A DNA stretch of 64,000 nucleotides, from NCBI RefSeq assembly GCF_014305095.1, contig NZ_JACRUI010000001.1:990744-1054743 (forward strand). Direction: 5' to 3'. Positions within the stretch are counted from its first letter, which is position 1; the number at the start of each line of letters is the position of its first letter. The DNA comes from Flavobacterium kayseriense (lineage in GTDB: Bacteria; Bacteroidota; Bacteroidia; Flavobacteriales; Flavobacteriaceae). Under the pieces are notes generated by a model. The model saw nothing but the letters and a program-made list of their open reading frames with translations. It did no database searches and was not told the DNA's origin. Position numbers and translations under genes: made by a program. Of the stretch, positions 8,886 to 18,541 are shown in pieces.

Positions 8886-11800
8886 ATGAAAAGTAAAGGA
8901 TTAGTTGCCATGCTGTCTTTGTTTTTATTATTCCAAGGATGTTCTAAAAAGTCAGCTTCTGATTTTGATTCTGACTTCTCTCTATTTAAAGAATTTATCA
9001 GCAATTTTACTGGAGGAATTGTATCAGCACAATCAGACATTCGTGTCGTTCTTGCTTTTAATAAAAAGGAATGGAAAGTAAATCAGGTTTTGGATGATGA
9101 TTTATTTGACATTTCGCCTAGCGTCGATGGAAAAGTAGTAGCGCTCTCAGCTAATACAATTGCATTTATCCCAAAAGAGAAATTAAAACAAAATACAGAA
9201 TATCAGGTTACCCTTCATTTATCAAAGATAATAGAGACTGAGAAACACCTTTCTGAATTTAATTTTACAGTAAAAACTATAAAGCAAAATTACATTGTTG
9301 TTACAAACGATATTCAGTCCTATAGTAAAGAATCTCAATTTTTAAATTGTGTGTTAAAAACAGCAGATGTTGTTAATTTAGAGTCGGCTATAAAGCTGGT
9401 TTCTGCCCAACAAAACGGAAGCAATCTCCCAATTAAGTTTGATAGAACAGTTCGTTCTGGAACAGAATTTAAATTTGTAATTGATAAAATTCAACGTTTA
9501 AGCGCAGAAAGCAAAGTAGCAATCCATTTTGACGAAAGTGTGCTTGATGCTGAAGAAAAAGAAGCAGTTGAATATACTATTGCTGCAAAAGGGTATTTTA
9601 AAATAATGAAAGTTGATGTTCCAGAAGGAAACAATCAAATGATGACAATCAATTTTTCTGAACCACTTCGCAAGAATCAAGATTTTAGTGGTTTGGTTTC
9701 TATTGAAAATGCTCGAAATTTAAAATTCAGTACCGATGGTAATGTATTAAAGGTCTTTTTTAATAATCAAACGGCAGCGAGTCCTAAAAAGTTGGTCGAA
9801 GAAACTGTTGAAGAAGTAGAAGCAGTAGATGGTGCTGCCGTGGAAGCTGCAGATACGGATAGTGTTGCATCAGTTGTTGCGCCCCCTGTGGTAGAGTATG
9901 TAGAGCCTGATGTGGTTACACAGCAAGTGTTAACAGGAGAATTATTAGTTGAAGTTTTTCAAGGAATCGAGAGTATTTATGGTCAAAAAATGCAGGAGAG
10001 TTACACGACAAAAATATCATTCGATCAGGTAAAACCAGGCGTTCGTTTTGTGAAAAACGGAACTATTTTACCGAGTTCTAATAATCTGAAATTAAATTTT
10101 GAAGCAGCAAACTTAAGAGCAGTAGACGTAAAAGTATATAAAATTTATTCGAATAATATTCTTCAATTTCTTCAGGATAACCAAATTAATGGAAGCCAGA
10201 ATTTAAGAAGAGTTAGTCAGCCGATAGCCAAAACAACCATAAATTTAAAAGAAAATTCACTTGTAAATACAAGTAAGTGGAATACTTATGCTTTAGATCT
10301 CTCTCAAATTATTACGCCAGAACCAGGTGCGATTTATAGAGTGGAATTTTCATTCAAGAAAGCATATTCTTTATACAAGTGCGGTAATTCAAATTTAAAT
10401 GAAGAACCGGAGGAGGAGCCAGAAGAAATAGATGAGGACGATGTGAATTACAGTGACTCTTCTTCCTATGATGATTATTATTATGAAAATTATAATTGGG
10501 ACGAAAGAGAGGATCCTTGCTCCAATTCGTATTATTACAATAGGACGGCAGGAACTAATATTCTAGCATCAGACTTAGGAGTGATCGCCAAGCGCGGACG
10601 AGATAAATCGTATTTCTTTGCCGTAAACAATATTGTGACGACGGTTCCAGTGAGTGGTGCGAAGGTCGAATTATACAGCTATCAACAACAAAAATTAGCT
10701 ACAGGAAATACAGATAGCGATGGAATCGCTAATTTTAAATTAAACAAGTTCGCCTACTTTGCAATTGTAACAGAAGGTAAAAGCGCTACTTATATTAAAC
10801 TAGACGACGGTACATCGTTGTCGGTTAGCAATTTTGATGTTGCTGGAGAAACTTTGCAGAAAGGTTTAAAAGGATACATTTACGGGGAGAGAGGCGTATG
10901 GCGTCCAGGTGATGATTTGTTTTTATCATTTATTCTAAATGATGCCGCAAACAAATTGCCAGAGTCACATCCTATAAAACTAAGACTTTCGGACCCTAAT
11001 GGGAAAGTGGTTTATCAGAAGGTACAAAAGTCGAATGAGCTCAATCATTATGTTTTTAATGTTAAGACTGATCCAAATGCACCAACTGGAAATTGGGAAG
11101 CTATGGTTAGTGTGGGTGGTGCCCGATTTTATAAAAGCGTAAAGATTGAAACGATCAAGCCCAATCGTTTACGAATCAAAAATAGTTTTAAAAGAGCGCT
11201 ACTTTCATCTTCTTATCCTAATAATAGCAATCTAGAAGTTACTTGGCTTCATGGTGCTATCGCTAGAAATTTAACGGTCGAAATGCAGGCTAAGTTTTCG
11301 CAACAAACGACTACTTTCAAAAATTATCCAAAGTACATTTTTGATGATTTAGTGCGCAAATTTAATACAGAGGAAATTAATATTTTCTCAGGTAAAGTTG
11401 ATGAGTATGGTAGAGCTTCGGTAAATATCCAACCTAAATTAAATGAACAAGCTCCAGGGATGCTGCGCGCCTCTTTTATCACCAAAGTATATGAAGAAGG
11501 TGGTGATTTTAGCACTGATGTGATTTCGACAACTTATTCTCCGTACAAAGTTTATGTAGGGTTAAAATCTCCAGAGCCTAATAAATATGGAACATTAGAA
11601 ACAGGAAAAAACAACCGATTTGAGGTGGTGACTGTCGATGAAAACGGAAAACCGAGATCCGTACGAGACCTTGAAGTAAAAATATTTAAGGTCGAATGGA
11701 GATGGTGGTGGGATGCCTCAGAGGATAATTTATCCAATTATAATTCGTCTAATTCAACTACTTCGTATAAAACAATTTATATAAATACTGACTCCAATGG

Positions 11801-14555
11801 TAAAGGTAACTTTCAATTTGCAGTTGATGAGAATGATTGGGGAAGGTATTTAGTACGTGTTGCTGATGAAAATGGCGGACATGCAACAGCACAAACGGTT
11901 TTAATCGACTGGCCCATTTGGTCAGGAAAAACGCGAAATACCGATGCTTCGTCGGCTAGCATGTTGGTTTTTTCGACCAATAAAAAAAATTACGCCGTAG
12001 GTGAGAAAGCGGAGATTTCTTTTCCTTCAAGTGAAGGTGGAAGAGCTCTGATTTCGATCGAAAATGGAACAAAAGTGGTTCAAACACTTTGGGCTGTAAC
12101 TAGAAAAGGAGAAACCAAAGTAGAAATTCCTATTACCTCTGCGATGGCTCCTAATGTCTTTTTTAATATCACTTTATTGCAACCGCATGCAACCACTAAA
12201 AATGATTCACCTATTAGAATGTACGGAATCGTTCCAATCGAAGTGGTGGATAAAAATACGATTCTGACACCAAAAATTGCGATGCCAGCAGTTCTAAAAC
12301 CTGAACAAGAATTTAATGTTCAAGTAAGTGAGCAGTCAGGAAAAGCAATGACATATTCAATCGCTGTTGTCGATGAGGGACTACTAGATTTAACCCGATT
12401 TAAAACGCCAAATACTTGGGATAGTTTTTACAGTCGCGAGGCGCTTGGAGTAAAAACTTGGGATGTTTATGACGACGTTATTGGCGCTTACGGAGGTAAA
12501 GTAAATCAGATTTTTAGTATTGGTGGAGATCAAGATTTAGGAGGCGGAAAGGCTAAAAAGGCTAATCGTTTCAAACCAGTGGTCGTTTATCTTGGTCCTT
12601 TTCAGTTGCCAAAGGGAGCTACAAAAACGCATAAAATAAAATTACCAAAATATATAGGGTCGGTAAGAACAATGGTTGTTGCTGGGGATTCAAACTCTAG
12701 CGCTTATGGAAGTGTCGAGAAATCGACTCCTGTCCGCAGTCCCTTGATGGTTTTGGCTTCTTTACCAAGAAAAATTTCTCCATCTGAAAAAGTGACCATT
12801 CCAGTTACGGTTTTTGCGATGGAAAAAAACATAAAAAATGTAAAGGTCGAAATAAAAACAAATAATGGACTAAGAGTTATAGGGACAAGAACGCAAAACG
12901 TAAGTTTTGCGAACCCAGACGAAAAAATGACTTATTTCAATTTAGAAGTAGGGCAAAGCACAGGTATTGGAAAAGTAACAATTACAGCAGTTTCTGGAAA
13001 TGAAAGAGCGTCTTACGATGTGGATATTGACATGACAAACCCTAACCCGATAACTAATACTTATAAAGATGTCGTTTTAGAGCCAAATAGTTCTAAAACA
13101 ATTTCTTGGAAAACCTTTGGTGTAGCAGGAAGTAATAAGGCAAAACTGGAAGTTTCTTCTATGCCTACGATCGATTTTAGTCGAAGATTGCAATACCTAG
13201 TAGGATATCCGCATGGTTGTGTAGAGCAAACGACGTCGTCTGTATTTCCTCAACTGTATTTAAATGATGTGGTTGACGTTGATGCGGGTCGTCAGCAGTC
13301 GATTCAAAGAAATGTAACGGCTGGAATTACGCGATTAGGTGGCTTTCAGTTGGCAAATGGAGGATTGCCTTACTGGCCAGGCAATGTTGTTGCTGATGAT
13401 TGGGGAACTTCTTATGCGGGACATTTTTTAATTGAGGCTGAGAAAAAAGGATATGTCTTACCTATTAACTTTAAATCAAAGTGGATTTCGTACCAACAAA
13501 GAGAAGCGAAACAATGGCGCTTTTCACCGCAGTATGGCAATGATTTGGCGCAAGCATACCGCTTGTATACCTTGGCGTTGGCAGGCGCTCCAGATTTGTC
13601 TTCAATGAATAGATTGAGAGAGACAGCGAATATTTCTAACGAAAGCAAACTTCGTTTGGCTGCGGCTTATGCTTTAGTAGGTCAAAAATCGGCGGGTGTT
13701 TCCTTATTACTGAAAACGACTATAGACGAAGAAAGTACAAGCTATGGTCGCTACTATTATTACGGATCAAGTGAGAGAAACCAGGCGATGACTTTAGAAA
13801 CTTTATTATCATTGGGCTTAAAGGCAAAGGCATTTGGTGTAGCAAATAAATTAGCTAAGAAAATGGCAAGCGATCAATGGATGAGCACACAAACTACTGC
13901 TTATTGTTTGCTTGCGATGTCTAAGTTTGCTCAAAATAACGGAACTAAGGGAATTGCGGTACAGTTTAGAAAAGACGGAAGAGCCCAGACTATTAAAACA
14001 GCGAAGTCTATTGCAAATCGCTCTTTGACTGTTAGAACAGGTAATAACACAATGACTTTGACGAATACAAAGGACAACACAATTTATGTTAGAGTTTTAA
14101 ATAGTGGTATTTTACCTATTGGTGAGGAACAAGTTTTACAGAATAATTTATCAGCATCAATACGTTTTAAAAATAGAAAAGGTGTTGTTATTGATGTGAG
14201 TAAAATTAATCAAGGAACGGAGTTTGTTGCAGAAATAAACATTCGAAATTTAAAAAATGAGCGCATAGAAAATGTAGCATTGTCACAAATTTTACCCTCT
14301 GGATTCGAAATTGTAAATACACGATTCACAGATTATGGTGACGCTATTAATAATGTTGCGGATTATATTGATATACGTGATGATCGAACGAACTTTTATT
14401 TTGGGCTTAAAGCCAATGAAAATAAAACATTCAGAGTGTTGCTAAATGCTTCTTATTTGGGATTGTACTATTTGCCAGGCTTGCAATGTGAAGCGATGTA
14501 TGATAATACATTTTTAGCTAGAACAAAAGGGCAGTGGGTTGAGGTTGTGAAATAA
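8886..14555 (+). CDS. Alpha-2-macroglobulin family lipoprotein
   Basis: This 1889-residue protein has a lipoprotein signal peptide with lipobox LFLLFQGCSKK. I chose the ATG at 8886 because the signal peptide starts there; an upstream TTG at 8847 is less likely. It has an N-terminal Ig-like region, MG2-type repeats and a C-terminal alpha-helical toroid. The thioester motif CVEQ is intact, in YPHGCVEQTTS with the Cys near residue 1445, so it should be able to trap proteases covalently. Residues around 512-555 form an acidic, tyrosine-rich low-complexity insert. The next gene is penicillin-binding protein 1C, the same pairing as yfhM-pbpC in Enterobacteria, which suggests periplasmic defence coupled to wall repair. 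Confidence 0.95.
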   Translation: MKSKGLVAMLSLFLLFQGCSKKSASDFDSDFSLFKEFISNFTGGIVSAQSDIRVVLAFNKKEWKVNQVLDDDLFDISPSVDGKVVALSANTIAFIPKEKLKQNTEYQVTLHLSKIIETEKHLSEFNFTVKTIKQNYIVVTNDIQSYSKESQFLNCVLKTADVVNLESAIKLVSAQQNGSNLPIKFDRTVRSGTEFKFVIDKIQRLSAESKVAIHFDESVLDAEEKEAVEYTIAAKGYFKIMKVDVPEGNNQMMTINFSEPLRKNQDFSGLVSIENARNLKFSTDGNVLKVFFNNQTAASPKKLVEETVEEVEAVDGAAVEAADTDSVASVVAPPVVEYVEPDVVTQQVLTGELLVEVFQGIESIYGQKMQESYTTKISFDQVKPGVRFVKNGTILPSSNNLKLNFEAANLRAVDVKVYKIYSNNILQFLQDNQINGSQNLRRVSQPIAKTTINLKENSLVNTSKWNTYALDLSQIITPEPGAIYRVEFSFKKAYSLYKCGNSNLNEEPEEEPEEIDEDDVNYSDSSSYDDYYYENYNWDEREDPCSNSYYYNRTAGTNILASDLGVIAKRGRDKSYFFAVNNIVTTVPVSGAKVELYSYQQQKLATGNTDSDGIANFKLNKFAYFAIVTEGKSATYIKLDDGTSLSVSNFDVAGETLQKGLKGYIYGERGVWRPGDDLFLSFILNDAANKLPESHPIKLRLSDPNGKVVYQKVQKSNELNHYVFNVKTDPNAPTGNWEAMVSVGGARFYKSVKIETIKPNRLRIKNSFKRALLSSSYPNNSNLEVTWLHGAIARNLTVEMQAKFSQQTTTFKNYPKYIFDDLVRKFNTEEINIFSGKVDEYGRASVNIQPKLNEQAPGMLRASFITKVYEEGGDFSTDVISTTYSPYKVYVGLKSPEPNKYGTLETGKNNRFEVVTVDENGKPRSVRDLEVKIFKVEWRWWWDASEDNLSNYNSSNSTTSYKTIYINTDSNGKGNFQFAVDENDWGRYLVRVADENGGHATAQTVLIDWPIWSGKTRNTDASSASMLVFSTNKKNYAVGEKAEISFPSSEGGRALISIENGTKVVQTLWAVTRKGETKVEIPITSAMAPNVFFNITLLQPHATTKNDSPIRMYGIVPIEVVDKNTILTPKIAMPAVLKPEQEFNVQVSEQSGKAMTYSIAVVDEGLLDLTRFKTPNTWDSFYSREALGVKTWDVYDDVIGAYGGKVNQIFSIGGDQDLGGGKAKKANRFKPVVVYLGPFQLPKGATKTHKIKLPKYIGSVRTMVVAGDSNSSAYGSVEKSTPVRSPLMVLASLPRKISPSEKVTIPVTVFAMEKNIKNVKVEIKTNNGLRVIGTRTQNVSFANPDEKMTYFNLEVGQSTGIGKVTITAVSGNERASYDVDIDMTNPNPITNTYKDVVLEPNSSKTISWKTFGVAGSNKAKLEVSSMPTIDFSRRLQYLVGYPHGCVEQTTSSVFPQLYLNDVVDVDAGRQQSIQRNVTAGITRLGGFQLANGGLPYWPGNVVADDWGTSYAGHFLIEAEKKGYVLPINFKSKWISYQQREAKQWRFSPQYGNDLAQAYRLYTLALAGAPDLSSMNRLRETANISNESKLRLAAAYALVGQKSAGVSLLLKTTIDEESTSYGRYYYYGSSERNQAMTLETLLSLGLKAKAFGVANKLAKKMASDQWMSTQTTAYCLLAMSKFAQNNGTKGIAVQFRKDGRAQTIKTAKSIANRSLTVRTGNNTMTLTNTKDNTIYVRVLNSGILPIGEEQVLQNNLSASIRFKNRKGVVIDVSKINQGTEFVAEINIRNLKNERIENVALSQILPSGFEIVNTRFTDYGDAINNVADYIDIRDDRTNFYFGLKANENKTFRVLLNASYLGLYYLPGLQCEAMYDNTFLARTKGQWVEVVK

Positions 14556-14609
14556 TTATAATGTAACCTAGCATTTGTAAAGACTGTTGGGTGTTTTAAT
14601 GAAAATATC

Positions 14610-16985
14610 TTGAAGAAGAAATTAATTGTGTTAATTAAACGCATTACAAATTGGATTAAAAACAATAAAATCAAATCATCAATAGCTTTTATACTATTGG
14701 TGGTTTATTTTTTTTCATTGTCTGGAATTTTGTTTCAAGAACCTTATTCAACGGTTATTGAAAGTAAAGAAGGTATTTTGCTTGGCGCCAAAATAGCAAG
14801 GGACGGCCAGTGGCGATTTCCAGAGCAAGACAGCGTTCCTGATAAATTTAAAAAGTGTATTGTTTATTTTGAAGACGAATATTTTTATCAGCACCCAGGA
14901 TTTAATCCCATTGCTATGTTTAATGCGATCAAGCAAAATAGAGCAGCAGGAAAAGTAGTTCGCGGGGGAAGTACGCTTACACAACAAGTAATTCGTTTGT
15001 CTAGAAAGGGAAAAGGGAGAACTTATTTTGAAAAAGGAATAGAAGTACTTCTCTCTACACGATTGGAGTTGGGGTATTCTAAAGACGGAATACTTAATTT
15101 ATATGCTGCTCACGCTCCTTTTGGAGGAAATGTTGTTGGACTCGAGATGGCTTCTTGGCGATATTTTGGCGTACAATCGCATCAATTATCATGGGCTCAA
15201 AGTGCTACATTAGCAGTCTTGCCTAATGCTCCTAGCTTAATTTATCCTGGTAAAAATCAACAAAAATTGCGTTTAAAAAGAGATCGCCTTTTATTGAAAT
15301 TACAAACAGAAGGCGTGATAGACAGTCAAACCTATGCCCTTTCTATAGCGGAGCCATTGCCTCAAAAACCGTATGATTTACCACAAATTGCGCCGCACCT
15401 TTTACAAAAAGTAGTTAAAAGCCAAGAAGGAGAACTTGTAAAAACAACTATTGAAGTGGAACTGCAAAATAGGGTGAACCAAATTGCAAAATACTATCAC
15501 AATCAATACAAACAGAATGAGGTTAATAATTTAGCTATTATAGTAATTGATATTACGAATAGAAATGTGATAAGCTATGTTGGGAATGCACCAACGGATA
15601 GAAACCATCAAAAAGATGTCGATATTATTGATGCTCCTAGAAGCACGGGTAGTATTTTGAAACCTTTATTGTACGCCGCGATGATGGATGATGGAGAGCT
15701 ACTGCCCAATACCCTAGTCCCCGATATACCCACACAAATATCCGGTTATGCCCCCCAGAATTACAATCTTACTTTTGATGGTGCTGTTCCAGCTCATCGT
15801 GCATTGTCGCGGTCTTTGAATATTCCTGCCGTTTTGATGCTACAAGATTTTGGAGTAAATAAGTTTTATGAAGAATTGCAAAAGTTTAAGTTGAGGGATA
15901 TCTCTAAGCCGCCAGACCATTATGGTTTGTCATTAATTTTAGGTGGTGCCGAAAGCAATTTATGGGATTTGTGTAGAACGTATGCAGGTTTGTCTTCGAC
16001 AGTAAATTATTTCAATAAAACCAAAGGAAAGTATCGAACCAATGAGTTTGCTGAGTTAAATATTCATCAGGATTACAAAGTAGATTTTGGAGATCAAAGT
16101 GATCAAAAAACCATCTTAGGAGCAGGTTCTATTTGGCTAACCTATAATGCCATGGAGCAAGTAGGCCGTCCTGAAGGCGATGAAGCTTGGGAGTTTTATG
16201 ATAGCGCTTTAAAAATTGCTTGGAAAACAGGAACGAGTTTTGGTAATAGAGATGCTTGGGCAATAGGAACCAATTCTAAATATGTTGTGGGTGTTTGGGT
16301 AGGGAATGCAACTGGAGAGGGTCGACCAACTTTAACCGGAGTTACTAGCGCTGCACCTATTTTATTTGATGTATTTAATTTGTTGCCAAGAAAAAAATGG
16401 TTTGCTACCCCTTATAAAGATTTAAAAGAAGTAGATGTTTGCTCGCTAAGCGGTTATCTCGCACAAGAAAATTGTCCAAAAATTAGTCAGTTGGTTTCCT
16501 TAAAAGGGAGTTCAACTGCAATTTGTCCTTACCACAAGATGATTCACGTAGATAAAACAGGTCAATTTAGGGTGAACAGTAATTGTGAAAGCGTTGAGAA
16601 TATAGTTGTGAAAAACTGGTTTGTCTTGCCTCCGGTTATGGAGTGGTATTACAAAAGCCATCACATAGCTTATCAAACATTGCCGCCTTTTAGAGGTGAT
16701 TGCAGTGCGAACCTAACAGGCTCGATGGATTTTATCTATCCGAAGGCTAATAGTAAAATATATTTAACCAAAGATTTTAATAGTAAAATCCAACCTGTAA
16801 TTTTAAAAGTAGCACATTCACAAAGTGAAGCACGACTGTTTTGGTATGTTGATAATGTGTATAAGGGGGTTACAAAAACCTTTCATGAAATGCCTATCGA
16901 ACCAGCTTCTGGTTTTCATTATATCACCGTTGCCGATGAGGATGGTAATGAAATTAGGAGGAAAATAGAGATTGTACGCGAATAA
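14610..16985 (+). CDS. pbpC: Penicillin-binding protein 1C (bifunctional glycosyltransferase/transpeptidase)
   Basis: The 791-residue class A PBP polymerises and cross-links peptidoglycan. It has one N-terminal membrane segment (about residues 24-42). The glycosyltransferase-51 domain carries EDEYFYQHPGFN and GGSTLTQQVIRL. The penicillin-binding domain carries STGSILKP (SxxK), SRSLN (SxN) and KTGTSFGNRDAW. The C-terminal 90 residues are the domain typical of PBP1C. No in-frame ATG lies upstream of the membrane segment, so a TTG at 14610 is taken as start; an ATG at 14599 is in another frame and stops at once. It follows the alpha-2-macroglobulin gene by 54 bases, probably in one transcript. 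Confidence 0.93.
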   Translation: MKKKLIVLIKRITNWIKNNKIKSSIAFILLVVYFFSLSGILFQEPYSTVIESKEGILLGAKIARDGQWRFPEQDSVPDKFKKCIVYFEDEYFYQHPGFNPIAMFNAIKQNRAAGKVVRGGSTLTQQVIRLSRKGKGRTYFEKGIEVLLSTRLELGYSKDGILNLYAAHAPFGGNVVGLEMASWRYFGVQSHQLSWAQSATLAVLPNAPSLIYPGKNQQKLRLKRDRLLLKLQTEGVIDSQTYALSIAEPLPQKPYDLPQIAPHLLQKVVKSQEGELVKTTIEVELQNRVNQIAKYYHNQYKQNEVNNLAIIVIDITNRNVISYVGNAPTDRNHQKDVDIIDAPRSTGSILKPLLYAAMMDDGELLPNTLVPDIPTQISGYAPQNYNLTFDGAVPAHRALSRSLNIPAVLMLQDFGVNKFYEELQKFKLRDISKPPDHYGLSLILGGAESNLWDLCRTYAGLSSTVNYFNKTKGKYRTNEFAELNIHQDYKVDFGDQSDQKTILGAGSIWLTYNAMEQVGRPEGDEAWEFYDSALKIAWKTGTSFGNRDAWAIGTNSKYVVGVWVGNATGEGRPTLTGVTSAAPILFDVFNLLPRKKWFATPYKDLKEVDVCSLSGYLAQENCPKISQLVSLKGSSTAICPYHKMIHVDKTGQFRVNSNCESVENIVVKNWFVLPPVMEWYYKSHHIAYQTLPPFRGDCSANLTGSMDFIYPKANSKIYLTKDFNSKIQPVILKVAHSQSEARLFWYVDNVYKGVTKTFHEMPIEPASGFHYITVADEDGNEIRRKIEIVRE

Positions 16986-17047
16986 TTTGGATGGTATTTA
17001 TTCTGATTTTATAAGTGATTTGCACTGATTATGGTTTTGTTTATTTC

Positions 17048-17055
17048 TAAATTTG
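17048..17055 (+). promoter_or_regulatory. -7 promoter element of the MFS gene
   Basis: TAAATTTG fits TAnnTTTG. A TTTG at 17019-17022 could be the -33 part, but the gap of 25 bases is long. Between it and the ATG (17127) lies a stem AAAGCCT / AGGCTTT (17074-17102) that would fold in the leader. Confidence 0.4.
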
Positions 17056-17126
17056 CAAAATAGAACAAAGCCTGAGATTGCTATTTTATAAAATAGGCTT
17101 TACATGCCAATGATTAAAATATTTAA

Positions 17127-18293
17127 ATGAAAAAAAGTTTACTATCGCTCCTGTTGGGCGGTTTGACAATAGGAATAACCGAGTTTGTAATGATGGGGCT
17201 TTTGCCAGATATAGCATCAGATTTGAAAGTTTCGATTCCGGTGGCAGGGTATTTAATATCAGCTTATGCATTAGGTGTTGTGATAGGAGCGCCTTTGATT
17301 GTAATTATTGCTCGTAATGCTCCACCAAAAAAGATTTTGTTGCTATTAGCAGTAATGCTCACTATTTTTAACTCCTTGTCTATTATTGCGCCCTCTTATA
17401 ATTTCTTGTTGCTCTCTCGTTTGCTTTCAGGATTACCTCACGGAGCCTTTTTTGGTGTGGGTGCTGTAGTAGCAACACGTCTAGCAGATAAAGGGAAAGA
17501 AGCGCAAGCTATATCTATAATGTTTTCAGGTTTAACAGTAGCAAATCTGGCTGGAGTGCCTATTGGGACTTACATAGGTCATCATTTTGCTTGGCGTTAT
17601 ACATTTATCATCATTGCTTTTATAGGACTGTTAACGATAGCGGCTCTTTATTTTTGGATGCCAAATGTAGAGGCTAGAGCCAAAGAAACAGTAAAAAGTC
17701 AGTTGCAGGTATTTAAAAAACCAGATGCTTGGTTGGTTATTTTAATTACAGCTATAGGTACAGGAGGTTTGTTTTGCTGGATTAGTTATATCGCTCCGTT
17801 GCTAACCAATATTTCTAAGTTCTCCCCTTCTGATGTTTCTTATATTTTGGTTTTGGCGGGATTAGGGATGGTGATTGGGAATTTAATAGGAGGGAAGTTA
17901 ACCGATCGATTTTCGCCGGAGATGACTATAATTGCGATTTTGTTATTGCTTTCGGTTGATCTAGTGTTGGTTTATTTGTTTTCGTCTAATCAATATATGA
18001 GTTTATTGTTAGTGTTTATGACAGGTTGTATTTCATTTTCTATAGGTGCGCCTATTCAAATGTTGATGATAAAAACGGCTGTTGGCTCTGAGATGATTGC
18101 TTCGGCAGCAATTCAAGCTGCGTTTAATGTGGGTAATGCTTTAGGCGCTTTTTTAGGAGGATTGCCATTAGTAGCTGGTTTGAACTACGCTACTCCCAAT
18201 TTAGTAGGTGTTGCCATGGCGTTGAGTGGTGCTTTAATTACAGTATTCTTTATACAAAGAAAACGTAGATTAGTAGGTTTGCAAACTAATTAA
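17127..18293 (+). CDS. MFS efflux transporter (AraJ/DHA1-like)
   Basis: The 388-residue protein has about twelve hydrophobic helices and the features of drug:proton antiporters of the major facilitator family. The N-terminal ITEFVMMGLLPDIASDLKVS is the signature of the AraJ/YdhP/PbuE-like group, and the loop after helix 2 has IIARNAPPKKILL. These proteins export sugars, nucleosides or drugs; the substrate cannot be told here. It is a single gene with its own candidate promoter and is convergent with rng across a spacer that holds a palindromic repeat. The ATG at 17127 starts directly before the first helix. Confidence 0.88.
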   Translation: MKKSLLSLLLGGLTIGITEFVMMGLLPDIASDLKVSIPVAGYLISAYALGVVIGAPLIVIIARNAPPKKILLLLAVMLTIFNSLSIIAPSYNFLLLSRLLSGLPHGAFFGVGAVVATRLADKGKEAQAISIMFSGLTVANLAGVPIGTYIGHHFAWRYTFIIIAFIGLLTIAALYFWMPNVEARAKETVKSQLQVFKKPDAWLVILITAIGTGGLFCWISYIAPLLTNISKFSPSDVSYILVLAGLGMVIGNLIGGKLTDRFSPEMTIIAILLLLSVDLVLVYLFSSNQYMSLLLVFMTGCISFSIGAPIQMLMIKTAVGSEMIASAAIQAAFNVGNALGAFLGGLPLVAGLNYATPNLVGVAMALSGALITVFFIQRKRRLVGLQTN

Positions 18294-18391
18294 ATAATTA
18301 TAATAGTACTTTTTATTAGCGGTACTTTTTATTTTTAAAGGGTAGGAGATGATTTAATAGAGTTGTGATGTGAATTCATAGCTCTTTTTTT

Positions 18392-18470
18392 TAGCCCAGA
18401 TAGCAGTGAAAATCCTTTAATCCCGATCTTTAGGGATTAAAGATTGTTGCGGATAGCTGGAAATAGCTCC
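18392..18470 (+). repeat. Palindromic intergenic element, copy 2 of 4
   Basis: It starts with TAGCCCAGATAGCAGTG and ends with GCGGATAGCTGG and TAGCTCC. The centre is a hairpin with arms CTTTAATCCC / GGGATTAAAG around an 8-nt loop. The centre sequence is unrelated to copy 1 while the ends are nearly the same. It lies between the convergent 3' ends of the MFS gene and rng. Confidence 0.65.
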
Positions 18471-18502
18471 TAAAAAAGGAACTCAAAATGTAACGACAAA
18501 AC

Positions 18503-18537
18503 ACAAAAAAACCGCTAATCTTGCGAAAAGCGGTTTT
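18503..18537 (-). terminator. Intrinsic terminator of rng
   Basis: A 9-bp stem AAAACCGCT / AGCGGTTTT encloses a 12-nt loop. On the minus strand a run of seven Ts follows, right after the rng stop codon. Confidence 0.8.
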
Positions 18538-18541
18538 ATGT

